Assembly: GCA_015060225.1 (NCBI GenBank)
Contig: SUYX01000003.1
Coordinates: 1 to 64,000, forward strand
Direction of reading: 5' to 3'
DNA length: 64,000 bases
Source: Bacteroidales bacterium
GTDB lineage: Bacteria; Bacteroidota; Bacteroidia; Bacteroidales; UBA932
Shown here: positions 8,190-16,664 of the stretch, in pieces
How the letters are laid out: the number at the start of each line of letters is the position of its first letter
Numbering within the stretch: position 1 is the first letter of the stretch
The notes under the pieces: model-generated
Told to the model about the DNA's origin: nothing
The model's database searches: none
The model's input: only the letters and a program-made list of their open reading frames with translations
Made by a program: the position numbers and the translations under genes

Positions 8190-8870
8190 ATGATTAAAGT
8201 TACTGATTTAAGCAAGGTTTTTAGAACTGAAGAGATTGAGACAACTGCTCTCAACGGTGTTTCATTTGAGATCAATGAAGGTGAGTTTGTGGCAATTATG
8301 GGCCCTTCCGGATGTGGAAAATCTACATTGCTGAATATTATGGGATTGCTGGACAATCCGTCGGGAGGAAGTTACATGCTGCTTGGCAGTGAGGTTGGCC
8401 AGTTGAAGGAGAAAGACCGCACCAAGTTCCGCAAGGGCAACATTGGTTTTGTGTTCCAGAGTTTCAATTTGATTGATGAACTCAATGTGTTTGAGAATGT
8501 GGAACTTCCGCTGAGGTATCTGAACATCTCCGCAGGGGAGCGCAAACAGAGAGTTACCGAAATTCTCAAGAGGATGGGAATTTCCCACCGTGCAAAACAC
8601 TTCCCTCAGCAACTTTCGGGAGGTCAGCAGCAGAGGGTAGCCATTGCCCGCGCAGTGGTTTCAAATCCAAAACTTATCCTCGCCGACGAGCCTACAGGTA
8701 ACCTGGATTCAAAGAACGGCAAGGAGGTTATGGACCTTTTGAGCGAACTGAACGCCGAGGGAACCACCATTGTAATGGTAACCCACTCGCAAAAAGATGC
8801 TGCCGTAGCCCAAAGGGTGATCAACCTCTTCGACGGCCAGATAGTTGGGGATGTGAAGAATGAGTTGTAG
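8190..8870 (+). CDS. ABC transporter ATP-binding protein (LolD/MacB family)
   Basis: A 226-residue ATPase with Walker A GPSGCGKST, Q-loop FVFQSFNL, signature LSGGQQQRVAIARAV, Walker B LILADEPTGNLDS and switch His in VMVTHSQ. The family energises FtsX/MacB-type permeases such as those encoded on either side, so this one ATPase may serve all four permeases in this window. It lies 85 nt downstream of the first full permease gene and is followed after 8 nt by repeat E3. Length and motifs are normal for the family. Confidence 0.93.
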   Translation: MIKVTDLSKVFRTEEIETTALNGVSFEINEGEFVAIMGPSGCGKSTLLNIMGLLDNPSGGSYMLLGSEVGQLKEKDRTKFRKGNIGFVFQSFNLIDELNVFENVELPLRYLNISAGERKQRVTEILKRMGISHRAKHFPQQLSGGQQQRVAIARAVVSNPKLILADEPTGNLDSKNGKEVMDLLSELNAEGTTIVMVTHSQKDAAVAQRVINLFDGQIVGDVKNEL

Positions 8871-8878
8871 TTATTTTA

Positions 8879-8999
8879 ACGTTGTCTTTTTGTACAATAT
8901 GCTGATTTACAATGATATGAAAATTTGTGATTGCTGAGATTGAAAATAATTGATTTTTTAATCTATTGATAATTAAATAGATGTACAAAAAGACAACGT
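8879..8999. repeat. REPIN-like element E3 (121 bp, divergent interior)
   Basis: Terminal repeats ACGTTGTCTTTTTGTACA and its complement are intact and exactly 121 bp apart. The interior is AT-rich and only partly self-complementary; the clearest arm is ATCTATT/AATAGAT near 8961-8982. It keeps a GCTGAT core near the left end that resembles the arm-3 core of other copies. Confidence 0.88.
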
Positions 9000-9015
9000 A
9001 AAAAAAGAATTTGCT

Positions 9016-11409
9016 ATGAAAAAATTATTCAAAGGCTCGGGGCTCCTTAATTTGTTGGGAATGACGGTGGCGTTTGCGTCGTTGTATATTCTGTTGGTGC
9101 AGGTGTATCACGACCTTAGCTATAACAAGGGGATAAAAGATGCCCAGAGGCTGTATATAATGGCGGTCCCAAGTTGGTTTGAGGAGGGGAACCTGCAGGT
9201 GAGCATGAACAGGCCTGTTGCCTCAATGATTGCGGGCCAGTCCCCTATGGTGGAGAGTTATGGCGTTGCCAGGATAAATATAGACAATAAGCGTCCGGTG
9301 TTTATAGGGGAGGGGGAGAACCAAAAACAGTATTCGGCAGGTATATCTGAATTCACAAGGGGGGCACTGGATGTGTTCGGCTTTACCCCTGTTGCCGGAA
9401 CATTTGAGGGGATTGAGAAAACAAATGCCGTTGCCATAAGTGAAAAGATGGCCAAAGCGATGGGTGCAGGTGTAGGGGACGCCGTAAGGCTTATATCAGA
9501 AACGGGAACCCCATACACCGTGGCGGCAGTTTATGAGGATATGCCTCTGAACAGCGACCTTGGAAATGTAGAGGTCCTTTTCTGTAACCAGCTTGAAACC
9601 AGTGGTGTGGACAACTGGAGCGAGTGGGGATACAACAACTTTGTAAAACTCACCTCAGCTGCTGAACTGGAGGCTTTTGAGGAGGGGGCAGTAAAGATAG
9701 TGGAGAAGGTCATCAGGGAAGAATTGTTTGCAAAGGCCCCTAAGGGTGAGGAAATTACCGAGGAAGATGTACAGGAATACATCAAAAGGGCAACCCCAAA
9801 ACTCGTACCATTTGAGGAACTTTATTTTGCACAGAACCTGGATAACCACTCCGGCCGCCAGGGTAACCGCACTACAACCCTTACTCTGCTGGCAGTCGCA
9901 ATCCTCATTGTAGTAATCACCCTCATCAACTTTGTAAACTTCTTCTTTGCGCAGGTGCCCATGAGGATAAAGAGTGTGAATACCCGCAAGATCCTGGGAA
10001 GCAGCCGCAGTGCCCTGGTGGGGCGTCTTATGGTTGAATCGGGCATCCTGGTAGCAATTTCATTGGGTGCAGCAGTGGCAGTGGTACTTCTTTTCAAGAG
10101 TTCCACATACGCCAACCTCATAAGCTGTTCACTTGCTTTTCCCGACAATTTTCCTGCAATCCTCATAACCGTTGCAGCTGCGATTGTGATGACAGTGGCA
10201 TCAAGTGTATATCCTGCACTCTATACCACCTCATTCCCTCCGGCACTTGCAATAAAAGGATCTTTCGGGATGAGTGCAAAAGGGAAAACCTTGAGGTATG
10301 TACTCATTGCACTGCAGTTTGTAATTTCCATCTCGTTTGTGATATGTGCAATCTGCATAAAGAGGCAGCACTCATATATGATGAACTATGACATGGGATT
10401 CAATAAGGAGTATCTTCTTACAGCAGACCTTCCTATTGACAGTTTTCAGGCAAGGGAGACCATTCAGGGTGAGCTGCTCAAGTCTACATTGATTAAAGAT
10501 GTTGCCTGGGCTGCAGGTCCGCTGGTAAATACCACCAGAATGAGTTGGGGACGCCCATTCAAGGATGGGCAGATAGGATTTGATTCCTATCCCGTTTCAT
10601 GGAATTTCCTCCGCTTTATGGGAATTGAGGTGGTTGAAGGAAGGGATTTTACAGAATCTGATGAGGTGAGTGAAAACGGAGTGTTCATCTTCAACCAGGT
10701 AGCCAAGAACAAATTTGGCCTCACCCTTGAAGACAGGATAGCAGGACATAAGGGGATGACGGACATTGCCGGCTTCTGTGAAGATTTCCAGTTCCGTCCG
10801 CTGCAGTATGAACTTACCCCGTTCGCATTCTACATATTTGGCAAGGAGCCATGGTGGCAGACAACACATCTGTACATAAGATGTGAGGCCGGAGCCAAGG
10901 TGAGCGATGTAACCGAAGCACTGCGTGAAACAGTACACAATTATGCTCCCGACTATCCTGTAGAGAAACTCAATGTGAACTTCTTTGACCATGAACTTGG
11001 CTACATGTACCAAAAGGAGAAGAACCTTACCACTTTGGTTACACTCTTTACAGTAATGGCAATCATCATCTCCCTTATGGGTGTGTTTGGGCTGGTAATC
11101 TTTGAAACCCAGTATCGCCGCAAGGAGATAGGGGTACGCCGTGTACACGGCTCAACAATTGGGGAAATCCTGCAGATGTTCAACCTCAAGTTTGCAAAGC
11201 TTCTGCTCATCTGCTTCATTGTGGCAGCCCCATTAAGCTGGTTCATAATTGACTATTACTACAGCACCTTTGCATACAGCGCTCCAATAAGCTTATGGAT
11301 CTTTGCCCTGGCGTTCTGCATGGTAGAGGTAATTGTATCGGTAGTGGTAACAGCCGGCAGCCTCAAGGCAGCAATGGAAAATCCGGTGAGTTCATTAAAA
11401 AGTGAATAA
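9016..11409 (+). CDS. ABC transporter permease, two-FtsX-domain (MacB-like) protein
   Basis: A 797-residue paralogue of the permease at 5762. It has an N-terminal helix (LLNLLGMTVAFASLYILLV), a MacB-type extracytoplasmic region, a first FtsX block starting near residue 290, a helix near 435 and a C-terminal FtsX block with FETQYRRKEIGVRRVHGS. It ends NPVSSLKSE. Proteins of this type act as homodimers or heterodimers with a shared ATPase. The next permease gene starts 9 nt downstream, so the two are almost certainly translated from one transcript and may form a heterodimer. The gene starts 17 nt after repeat E3. Confidence 0.87.
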   Translation: MKKLFKGSGLLNLLGMTVAFASLYILLVQVYHDLSYNKGIKDAQRLYIMAVPSWFEEGNLQVSMNRPVASMIAGQSPMVESYGVARINIDNKRPVFIGEGENQKQYSAGISEFTRGALDVFGFTPVAGTFEGIEKTNAVAISEKMAKAMGAGVGDAVRLISETGTPYTVAAVYEDMPLNSDLGNVEVLFCNQLETSGVDNWSEWGYNNFVKLTSAAELEAFEEGAVKIVEKVIREELFAKAPKGEEITEEDVQEYIKRATPKLVPFEELYFAQNLDNHSGRQGNRTTTLTLLAVAILIVVITLINFVNFFFAQVPMRIKSVNTRKILGSSRSALVGRLMVESGILVAISLGAAVAVVLLFKSSTYANLISCSLAFPDNFPAILITVAAAIVMTVASSVYPALYTTSFPPALAIKGSFGMSAKGKTLRYVLIALQFVISISFVICAICIKRQHSYMMNYDMGFNKEYLLTADLPIDSFQARETIQGELLKSTLIKDVAWAAGPLVNTTRMSWGRPFKDGQIGFDSYPVSWNFLRFMGIEVVEGRDFTESDEVSENGVFIFNQVAKNKFGLTLEDRIAGHKGMTDIAGFCEDFQFRPLQYELTPFAFYIFGKEPWWQTTHLYIRCEAGAKVSDVTEALRETVHNYAPDYPVEKLNVNFFDHELGYMYQKEKNLTTLVTLFTVMAIIISLMGVFGLVIFETQYRRKEIGVRRVHGSTIGEILQMFNLKFAKLLLICFIVAAPLSWFIIDYYYSTFAYSAPISLWIFALAFCMVEVIVSVVVTAGSLKAAMENPVSSLKSE

Positions 11410-11418
11410 TAAATATTT

Positions 11419-13767
11419 ATGAAAAGTTATTTCAGATTCCTTTCCCGCAACAAACTCTACACTGCCATTGAGGTGGTGGGTTTCAGTATTGCCCTGGCGT
11501 TTGTGGTGTTCATTGCCACTTTTGTAGCAGGGGAGTTGGGGTATGACAAGAATCTTAAAGGTACGGAGAACATATTTGTAGGTCATGAGGATCACTTCAC
11601 AATTATGAGTTATACTGTGGGTGATATTGTAAAGGAAACCTGCCCCGAGGTGGAGGAGGTGTGCAGGTTCCTTGCAACCTCTGTAATAGGTGGTGTGGCA
11701 ATGGAGAAGAGTGTGGGGGAGGAGACAACCCCACAGAATGCAATAATAGCGGATACCTCTTTCTTCAGGTTCTTCACATTTCCGTTTGTGGAGGGGAGAA
11801 GGGAGGATGCCCTTTCGCAGCCCGATGCAGTTGTGGTGAGCGAGTCGTTTGCCAACGCACATTGGGGAGAGAAATCTCCAATAGGGGAGAAAGTTCAGAT
11901 TACCGTAGGAAAAGAGAAAAGGGACCTCTTCATAACAGGTGTATATGAGGATCTCAAAAGGTCGGTTTTCCCTAAGGCGGATATAATCTATGGTATGCAC
12001 CACATAAAGGATATGTATCCAAATCTCATTAGAGAAGGTAACGGTACGGCAGTGAACTTCTACAGGATAACTGAGGGGGCAGATCTGGAACAGGCGCAGG
12101 AGAAGGCCCTTGCTAAACTGAAGGAGACGGATATACTGTATGAGGTTGGTCTTATGAAGAACTTTTATTTCTCCCCGTTCTCAAAGATACATTATGGCAT
12201 TACCGTGCAGAGTTTTCCGTTTGAGGGTATCATAAACTTCAATTTTGTAATGTTGTTCCTGGCTGCAGGAATACTGCTTCTGGCATTTGCACTCCTCAAC
12301 TATATCTCCCTCACCGTTGCCCAGATAGGGTTCAGGGCAAATGAGATGGCCACCCGCAGACTCCTGGGAGAGCAGAAATGGGAAATTGCTTCCCGATATA
12401 TCAAGGAGGCCCTTCTGCTCACAGTATTCTCCTTCGTGTTGGCACTCCTGCTCATAGAGGTATTCGGCCCTGTTGCAAAGGAACTTGTCGGGAAGGAGAT
12501 TTCCCTTAAAGATAATCTTGGAATATGGGAAATTGTACTTATGGTGGCATTTGTGTTTGGAGTGTCGCTGCTGGCGGGAGTCATTCCTGCCCTGCTTGTG
12601 GCAAAATACAAACCAATTGATGTGGTGAAAGGGGAGTATGCCGTGCGGGGAAGGATGGTGCTGGGGAAAGTTTTTATTGGGGTGCAGAATGTTGTGGCAA
12701 TATCAACCCTGTGCATATCGTTGGCAATGTTCATGCAGTTCCATCACCTTTTGGCGAGGGACAGCGGCTACAATAAAGACAATATCATTGCCCTTGAGGG
12801 GGCGCAGAGGGGTGCACATTATTATCCCGACGAACTTCTGCAGTTGCCTTTTGTAGAGGAACTTGGTTGGGTACAGGCATCCCCTGCCCATAGCGACAGG
12901 AGTGGTATGGGAATGTTCCATAGAGGAGAAAAGGTGCAGTTGGAGGGGGTATATGGCGACAGCACCGCCTTCAGGATGCTTGGGTTCAATGTGGTTTCCC
13001 TGAATGGGGATGTTCACCCTGCAGACGGGACATTATGGCTCACAGAAGGGGCTATGAAGGGGTTGGGGCTTGATTATTCGGATAGGGAAGTGGTATTCGG
13101 TTCCGGTGCCAATGATTCCCATGGCATTTGCGGTGTGATACGGGATTTCCAGAAAGGGGACCGTACCATGGAGGATTGTGCCTCTTCAAATATGATTTGG
13201 TGGAATATGGAGTATAAAGGTGAGGAATCGTTCCCTTATTTGAGACGCATATTGCTCAAGGTGAGCGGCGATGAGGATGTTGCTGCGGCTGAATTGGAAA
13301 AATTCTACCAAAAGCATGACAACGGTATTCATGTATATCCTCTGAACGGGCTTTATAGGGGCTATTTCAACTCCGAGGAGAATAATTTGAAACTGATTAC
13401 AGCCTTTACCTTACTGGTAATCCTCCTCTCTGCAATGGCTATGCTGGCTATGAGTACCTACTATACCCGTCAGCAGTCGCGCAACTGGTCTGTCCGCAAG
13501 GTATTTGGCTGCAGCAGGGGAGAAGTGTTCCTGAATATGGCCATGGGCTTCCTTAAAGTTGTAGCAGTTGCGGCAGTTATTGCTGTTCCTCTGGGCTGGT
13601 TTATTGTAGATGGCTGGCTTGCCGGCTACTCCTACAGGATAGAAAACTACTGGTGGCTCTATGCCCTCGCCCTCCTTATGATCTCCCTCGTGGCTGTAGT
13701 CTCCATCTCCTGGCAGGCTGTGAGGCTTATGAACTCCAACCCGGTGAAGGAGCTTAAAAATGTTTAG
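11419..13767 (+). CDS. ABC transporter permease, two-FtsX-domain (MacB-like) protein
   Basis: A 782-residue third full-length paralogue. The N-terminal helix region is TAIEVVGFSIALAFVVFIAT. The first FtsX block has the motif ANEMATRRLLGE and the second has RNWSVRKVFGCS. The protein ends NPVKELKNV. It follows the previous permease after 9 nt, so the two are coupled. The stop codon (13765-13767) is immediately followed by repeat E4. The extracytoplasmic portions differ strongly between the paralogues while the FtsX blocks are alike, which suggests different partners or substrates around a common engine. Confidence 0.86.
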   Translation: MKSYFRFLSRNKLYTAIEVVGFSIALAFVVFIATFVAGELGYDKNLKGTENIFVGHEDHFTIMSYTVGDIVKETCPEVEEVCRFLATSVIGGVAMEKSVGEETTPQNAIIADTSFFRFFTFPFVEGRREDALSQPDAVVVSESFANAHWGEKSPIGEKVQITVGKEKRDLFITGVYEDLKRSVFPKADIIYGMHHIKDMYPNLIREGNGTAVNFYRITEGADLEQAQEKALAKLKETDILYEVGLMKNFYFSPFSKIHYGITVQSFPFEGIINFNFVMLFLAAGILLLAFALLNYISLTVAQIGFRANEMATRRLLGEQKWEIASRYIKEALLLTVFSFVLALLLIEVFGPVAKELVGKEISLKDNLGIWEIVLMVAFVFGVSLLAGVIPALLVAKYKPIDVVKGEYAVRGRMVLGKVFIGVQNVVAISTLCISLAMFMQFHHLLARDSGYNKDNIIALEGAQRGAHYYPDELLQLPFVEELGWVQASPAHSDRSGMGMFHRGEKVQLEGVYGDSTAFRMLGFNVVSLNGDVHPADGTLWLTEGAMKGLGLDYSDREVVFGSGANDSHGICGVIRDFQKGDRTMEDCASSNMIWWNMEYKGEESFPYLRRILLKVSGDEDVAAAELEKFYQKHDNGIHVYPLNGLYRGYFNSEENNLKLITAFTLLVILLSAMAMLAMSTYYTRQQSRNWSVRKVFGCSRGEVFLNMAMGFLKVVAVAAVIAVPLGWFIVDGWLAGYSYRIENYWWLYALALLMISLVAVVSISWQAVRLMNSNPVKELKNV

Positions 13768-13769
13768 TT

Positions 13770-13890
13770 ACGTTGTCTTTTTGTACAATTGTTTGGTTTC
13801 CAAACAATTGTAAAATGAGGTGCATGGATTTTTCCAGCACCTCATTTTTTATTTTGCTGAGAATCAGCAAAATATACAAAAAGACAACGT
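13770..13890. repeat. REPIN-like element E4 (121 bp, three-armed)
   Basis: Three arms lie inside the terminal repeats: CAATTGTTTGG/CCAAACAATTG (13786-13810), AAATGAGGTGC/GCACCTCATTT (13813-13847) and ATTTTGCTGA/TCAGCAAAAT (13851-13873). The differences from E2 fall mainly in loops or unpaired positions (GAA versus TTT in arm 1, TTA versus GAA in arm 3). E2 and E4 bracket the 8-kb permease/ATPase block. Confidence 0.93.
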
Positions 13891-13963
13891 AAATGAACTA
13901 TTTGTTCCCCTTTGATGTTATGCTCAAGAGCAGGATAATCTGCTTCTTTAAACAGACAGACTT

Positions 13964-15484
13964 ATGGAAAAGGAGAAAAGCAACCACAACCAGCAGGAGG
14001 AGGGACGCCGCACAGCGCTCACCTCATCAAACGGAAGGCCGGTGGCCGACAATCAGAATGTACAGACAGCGGGGCAGCGCGGCCCAATGGTGTTGCAGGA
14101 CCCGTGGTTCCTGGAGAAACTTGCCCATTTCGACAGGGAGGTGATACCCGAGAGGCGCATGCATGCCAAAGGCTCCGGGGCATACGGTACATTTACGGTA
14201 ACTCATGATATCACCCAATACACCCGCGCCTCAATCTTCAGCCACATAGGAAAACAGACTGAGTGCTTTGTGAGGTTCTCAACTGTTGCCGGGGAGCGTG
14301 GCGCAGCAGATGCGGAGAGGGATATCCGCGGGTTTGCCATGAAATTCTATACCGATACCGGCAACTGGGACCTTGTCGGGAACAACACTCCGGTATTTTT
14401 CCTCCGCGATCCGCTCAAATTCCCTGACCTGAACCACGCCATAAAGAGGGATCCGCGCACCAATATGCGTAGTGCCAACAACAACTGGGATTTCTGGACA
14501 CTCCTTCCGGAGGCCCTCCACCAGGTTACAATTACCATGAGCCCACGCGGAATACCATATTCTTACCGCCACATGCATGGTTTCGGGAGCCACACCTACA
14601 GTTTTATAAATGCGGCAAATGTCCGCACTTGGGTGAAATTCCACCTCCGCACCATGCAGGGGATAAAGAACCTTACTGACCAGGAGGCGGCAGCCATCAT
14701 TGCAAAAGACAGGGAATCACACCAGAGAGACCTCTACGAGAGCATAGAGCGTGGAGATTACCCACGTTGGAAATTCCAGATACAACTTATGACCCAGAAG
14801 GAGGCGGAAACCTACCGCATAAACCCTTTCGACCTCACCAAAGTGTGGCCGCACGGAGATTTCCCTCTCCATGATGTAGGAATCCTGGAACTCAACCGTA
14901 ATCCCGACAACTATTTTGCAGAGGTGGAGCAGGCAGCATTCAATCCTCAGAACATCATAGACGGTATAGGTTTTTCTCCCGACAAGATGCTCCAGGGACG
15001 CCTTTTCTCATATGGGGATGCCCAGCGTTACCGCCTTGGGGTAAACCTTGAGCAGATTCCGGTAAACCGTCCACGTTGCCCTGTACACTCATACCATAGG
15101 GATGGAGCAATGCGTGTTGACGGCAATTACGGCAGCGCAATAGGATATGAACCAAACAGTTACGGGGAATGGAAAGACAACCCTGAACTGAAGGATCCCC
15201 CTTTGAGGGTGACCGGCAGTGCCTGTGCCCACTCATCGGTGAAGAGCGTAGGGGCAGATGTATATAACTACAACGAGAGGGAATACGATGATGATTACTA
15301 CTCACAACCCGGAGCCCTCTTCCGCCTTATGCCACCTGCAGAACAGCAGCTCCTCTTTGAGAATACCGCCCGGGCAATGGAGGGTTGCGCCGAATTCATT
15401 AAGATTCGCCACGCCCGCAACTGCTACAAGGCAGACCCCGCCTACGGCAAAGGTGTAGCAAAGGCACTTGGGGTGGTATTGTGA
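13964..15484 (+). CDS. katA: Haem catalase (monofunctional, small-subunit type)
   Basis: A 506-residue catalase that dismutates hydrogen peroxide to water and oxygen. Distal haem residues are visible in [12 protein letters not shown] (catalytic His) and [12 protein letters not shown] (catalytic Asn). The proximal tyrosine motif is [19 protein letters not shown]-pocket and substrate-channel regions ([21 protein letters not shown]) are normal. Length fits clade 3 small-subunit catalases. ATG 13964 begins the usual polar N-terminal arm. It gives this otherwise fermentative organism oxygen tolerance. The TGA stop at 15482-15484 is part of repeat E5; E4 lies upstream, so the gene is flanked by two family members. 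Confidence 0.96.
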   Translation: MEKEKSNHNQQEEGRRTALTSSNGRPVADNQNVQTAGQRGPMVLQDPWFLEKLAHFDREVIPERRMHAKGSGAYGTFTVTHDITQYTRASIFSHIGKQTECFVRFSTVAGERGAADAERDIRGFAMKFYTDTGNWDLVGNNTPVFFLRDPLKFPDLNHAIKRDPRTNMRSANNNWDFWTLLPEALHQVTITMSPRGIPYSYRHMHGFGSHTYSFINAANVRTWVKFHLRTMQGIKNLTDQEAAAIIAKDRESHQRDLYESIERGDYPRWKFQIQLMTQKEAETYRINPFDLTKVWPHGDFPLHDVGILELNRNPDNYFAEVEQAAFNPQNIIDGIGFSPDKMLQGRLFSYGDAQRYRLGVNLEQIPVNRPRCPVHSYHRDGAMRVDGNYGSAIGYEPNSYGEWKDNPELKDPPLRVTGSACAHSSVKSVGADVYNYNEREYDDDYYSQPGALFRLMPPAEQQLLFENTARAMEGCAEFIKIRHARNCYKADPAYGKGVAKALGVVL

Positions 15485-15604
15485 CGTTGTCTTTTTGTAC
15501 AATTACTTGACAACCAAGTAATTGTACAAACATAATTCTGAAGTTGTTCAGAATTATGTTTTACATATTGCTGATAATCAGCAATATGTACAAAAAGACA
15601 ACGT
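15484..15604. repeat. REPIN-like element E5 (121 bp, three-armed)
   Basis: It has the same architecture as E2 and E4 but different arm sequences: CAATTACTTG/CAAGTAATTG (15500-15524), ACATAATTCTGA/TCAGAATTATGT (15530-15559) and ATATTGCTGA/TCAGCAATAT (15565-15587). Both sides of each arm have changed together. Only the terminal repeats and the GCTGA..TCAGC tip of arm 3 stay constant. The left end supplies the catalase stop codon. Confidence 0.93.
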
Positions 15605-15618
15605 AACTCAAAAGGTAT

Positions 15619-15667
15619 AAAAAAAGACTGACTAATCAGTCATTAATATTGACTATTTAGTCAGTCT
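15619..15667 (-). terminator. Terminator of tRNA-Leu (minus strand)
   Basis: AGACTGACTAA at 15625-15635 pairs perfectly with TTAGTCAGTCT at 15657-15667, with a second inner pairing. Read on the minus strand the stem is followed by a T-run, 8 nt beyond the tRNA end. Confidence 0.75.
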
Positions 15668-15674
15668 CTTTAAC

Positions 15675-15761
15675 TGGTGCCCAGAACAAGACTCGAACTT
15701 GCACACCGTAACCGGCACCACCCCCTCAAAGTGGCGTGTCTACCAATTTCACCATCTGGGC
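15675..15761 (-). tRNA. tRNA-Leu (GAG)
   Basis: On the minus strand an 87-nt cloverleaf begins GCCCAGA and ends TCTGGGC plus discriminator A and an encoded CCA. The anticodon arm CCACT-TTGAGGG-GGTGG gives anticodon GAG. The long variable arm is typical of class II tRNA-Leu. The T-loop reads TTCGAGT. Confidence 0.95.
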
Positions 15762-15773
15762 TCGTTTCGGGTG

Positions 15774-15804
15774 CAAATATAGCAGTTTTTTTTACCCTTG
15801 CAAA
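15774..15804 (-). promoter_or_regulatory. Promoter of tRNA-Leu
   Basis: On the minus strand TATATTTG (15774-15781) is preceded by TTTG (15801-15804) with 19 nt between. This matches the Bacteroidota -33/-7 pattern just upstream of the tRNA. Confidence 0.7.
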
Positions 15805-15866
15805 AGGTTTTTAAAGAAAATTTGGTTATATTAGCAGACTATAACACTATTTAAAAAGATCCGGCT

Positions 15867-16634
15867 ATGGTAGAACTATACGAAGATAGAATTAACCAGA
15901 CTGAAGACTTGTTTGATATTGCTGATTTTCTCACAGAAGACCACCAATACAAAAAGACTGTAAAGAAATACATAGATAACCCTTATGATGCAGATATAGA
16001 ACGTGTAGCCAAAGGGGTGTTTACAGTTGCCGTATCAAAGGCAGACTCCGTTTCACTGGACAAGTTTGATCCTGCAACAGCGGTTACCAGGGCTACAACA
16101 GAGGCTTTGGCGAGGCTGGCATGTGCCGGAGCCCGATTCCTTACAACAAAAAATGTTGATGACAGAAGGATCACGGCTCTTGGCCTTATTAAAGACAAGA
16201 AGAAGGTAACTTCAATGTCGTTTGATGCCAAAGGAGATACTATATATCTTGTGGGAACAGCTGATGATGAGAATGATTTCCAGATAAACAACAGAACTTT
16301 TGATGTAATTCTCAAGGCAATAGAGAAGGACCTTGTAACCAGTGCCCATTATATTTCATCAAACGGGCTCTTCATATCCCTTCTTGAATGCTGCGCTCCA
16401 AACGAATTGGGCTTTGATATAACATCTGATGCTGAGGTTGAGGATAGGGAATTCCTTTTTGGAAGGAGCCGGTATCTTGCAGTAATTTCAGTGAATGATG
16501 CTCAGGAGAACGATTTTGTAGATTTTCTTTTCAATGAGGAGATTCCTGTAACCCTGCTTGGCCATGTTACAAAAGGGGAGCTTAGAATGGATGACCTTTC
16601 GTTCGGTTATATTGAGGACTACATTCAGGATTAG
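15867..16634 (+). CDS. AIR-synthase-related (PurL/PurM C-terminal-like) protein
   Basis: A 255-residue soluble protein. Residues about 120-250 resemble the C-terminal domain of AIR synthase/PurL-type ATP-binding proteins: HYISSNGLFISLLECC aligns with the '(D/S)-x-GG-L...AL.E.C' segment, followed by LFGRSRYLAVISV and a final IPVTLLGHVTKGELRM strand. The N-terminal 100 residues are less familiar and too short for a full AIRS_N domain, so catalysis is doubtful. It may be a stand-alone relative of unknown role, possibly regulatory. The cardiolipin synthase gene follows after 30 nt in the same direction and may be co-transcribed. Confidence 0.55.
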   Translation: MVELYEDRINQTEDLFDIADFLTEDHQYKKTVKKYIDNPYDADIERVAKGVFTVAVSKADSVSLDKFDPATAVTRATTEALARLACAGARFLTTKNVDDRRITALGLIKDKKKVTSMSFDAKGDTIYLVGTADDENDFQINNRTFDVILKAIEKDLVTSAHYISSNGLFISLLECCAPNELGFDITSDAEVEDREFLFGRSRYLAVISVNDAQENDFVDFLFNEEIPVTLLGHVTKGELRMDDLSFGYIEDYIQD

Positions 16635-16664
16635 AACAATCAGGTTTCCCATGGCAACTGCAAA

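Noticed and set aside
13893..13963. Upstream start for catalase within an 83-codon frame beginning at 13893
   Set aside because: That frame is not in phase with the catalase motifs; the catalase frame starts at ATG 13964.
15484..15604. Cloverleaf fold of the repeat taken as a tRNA-like gene
   Set aside because: There is no T-loop, D-loop or anticodon-arm consensus, the arms have variable sequence, and the closing stem is a long DNA repeat.
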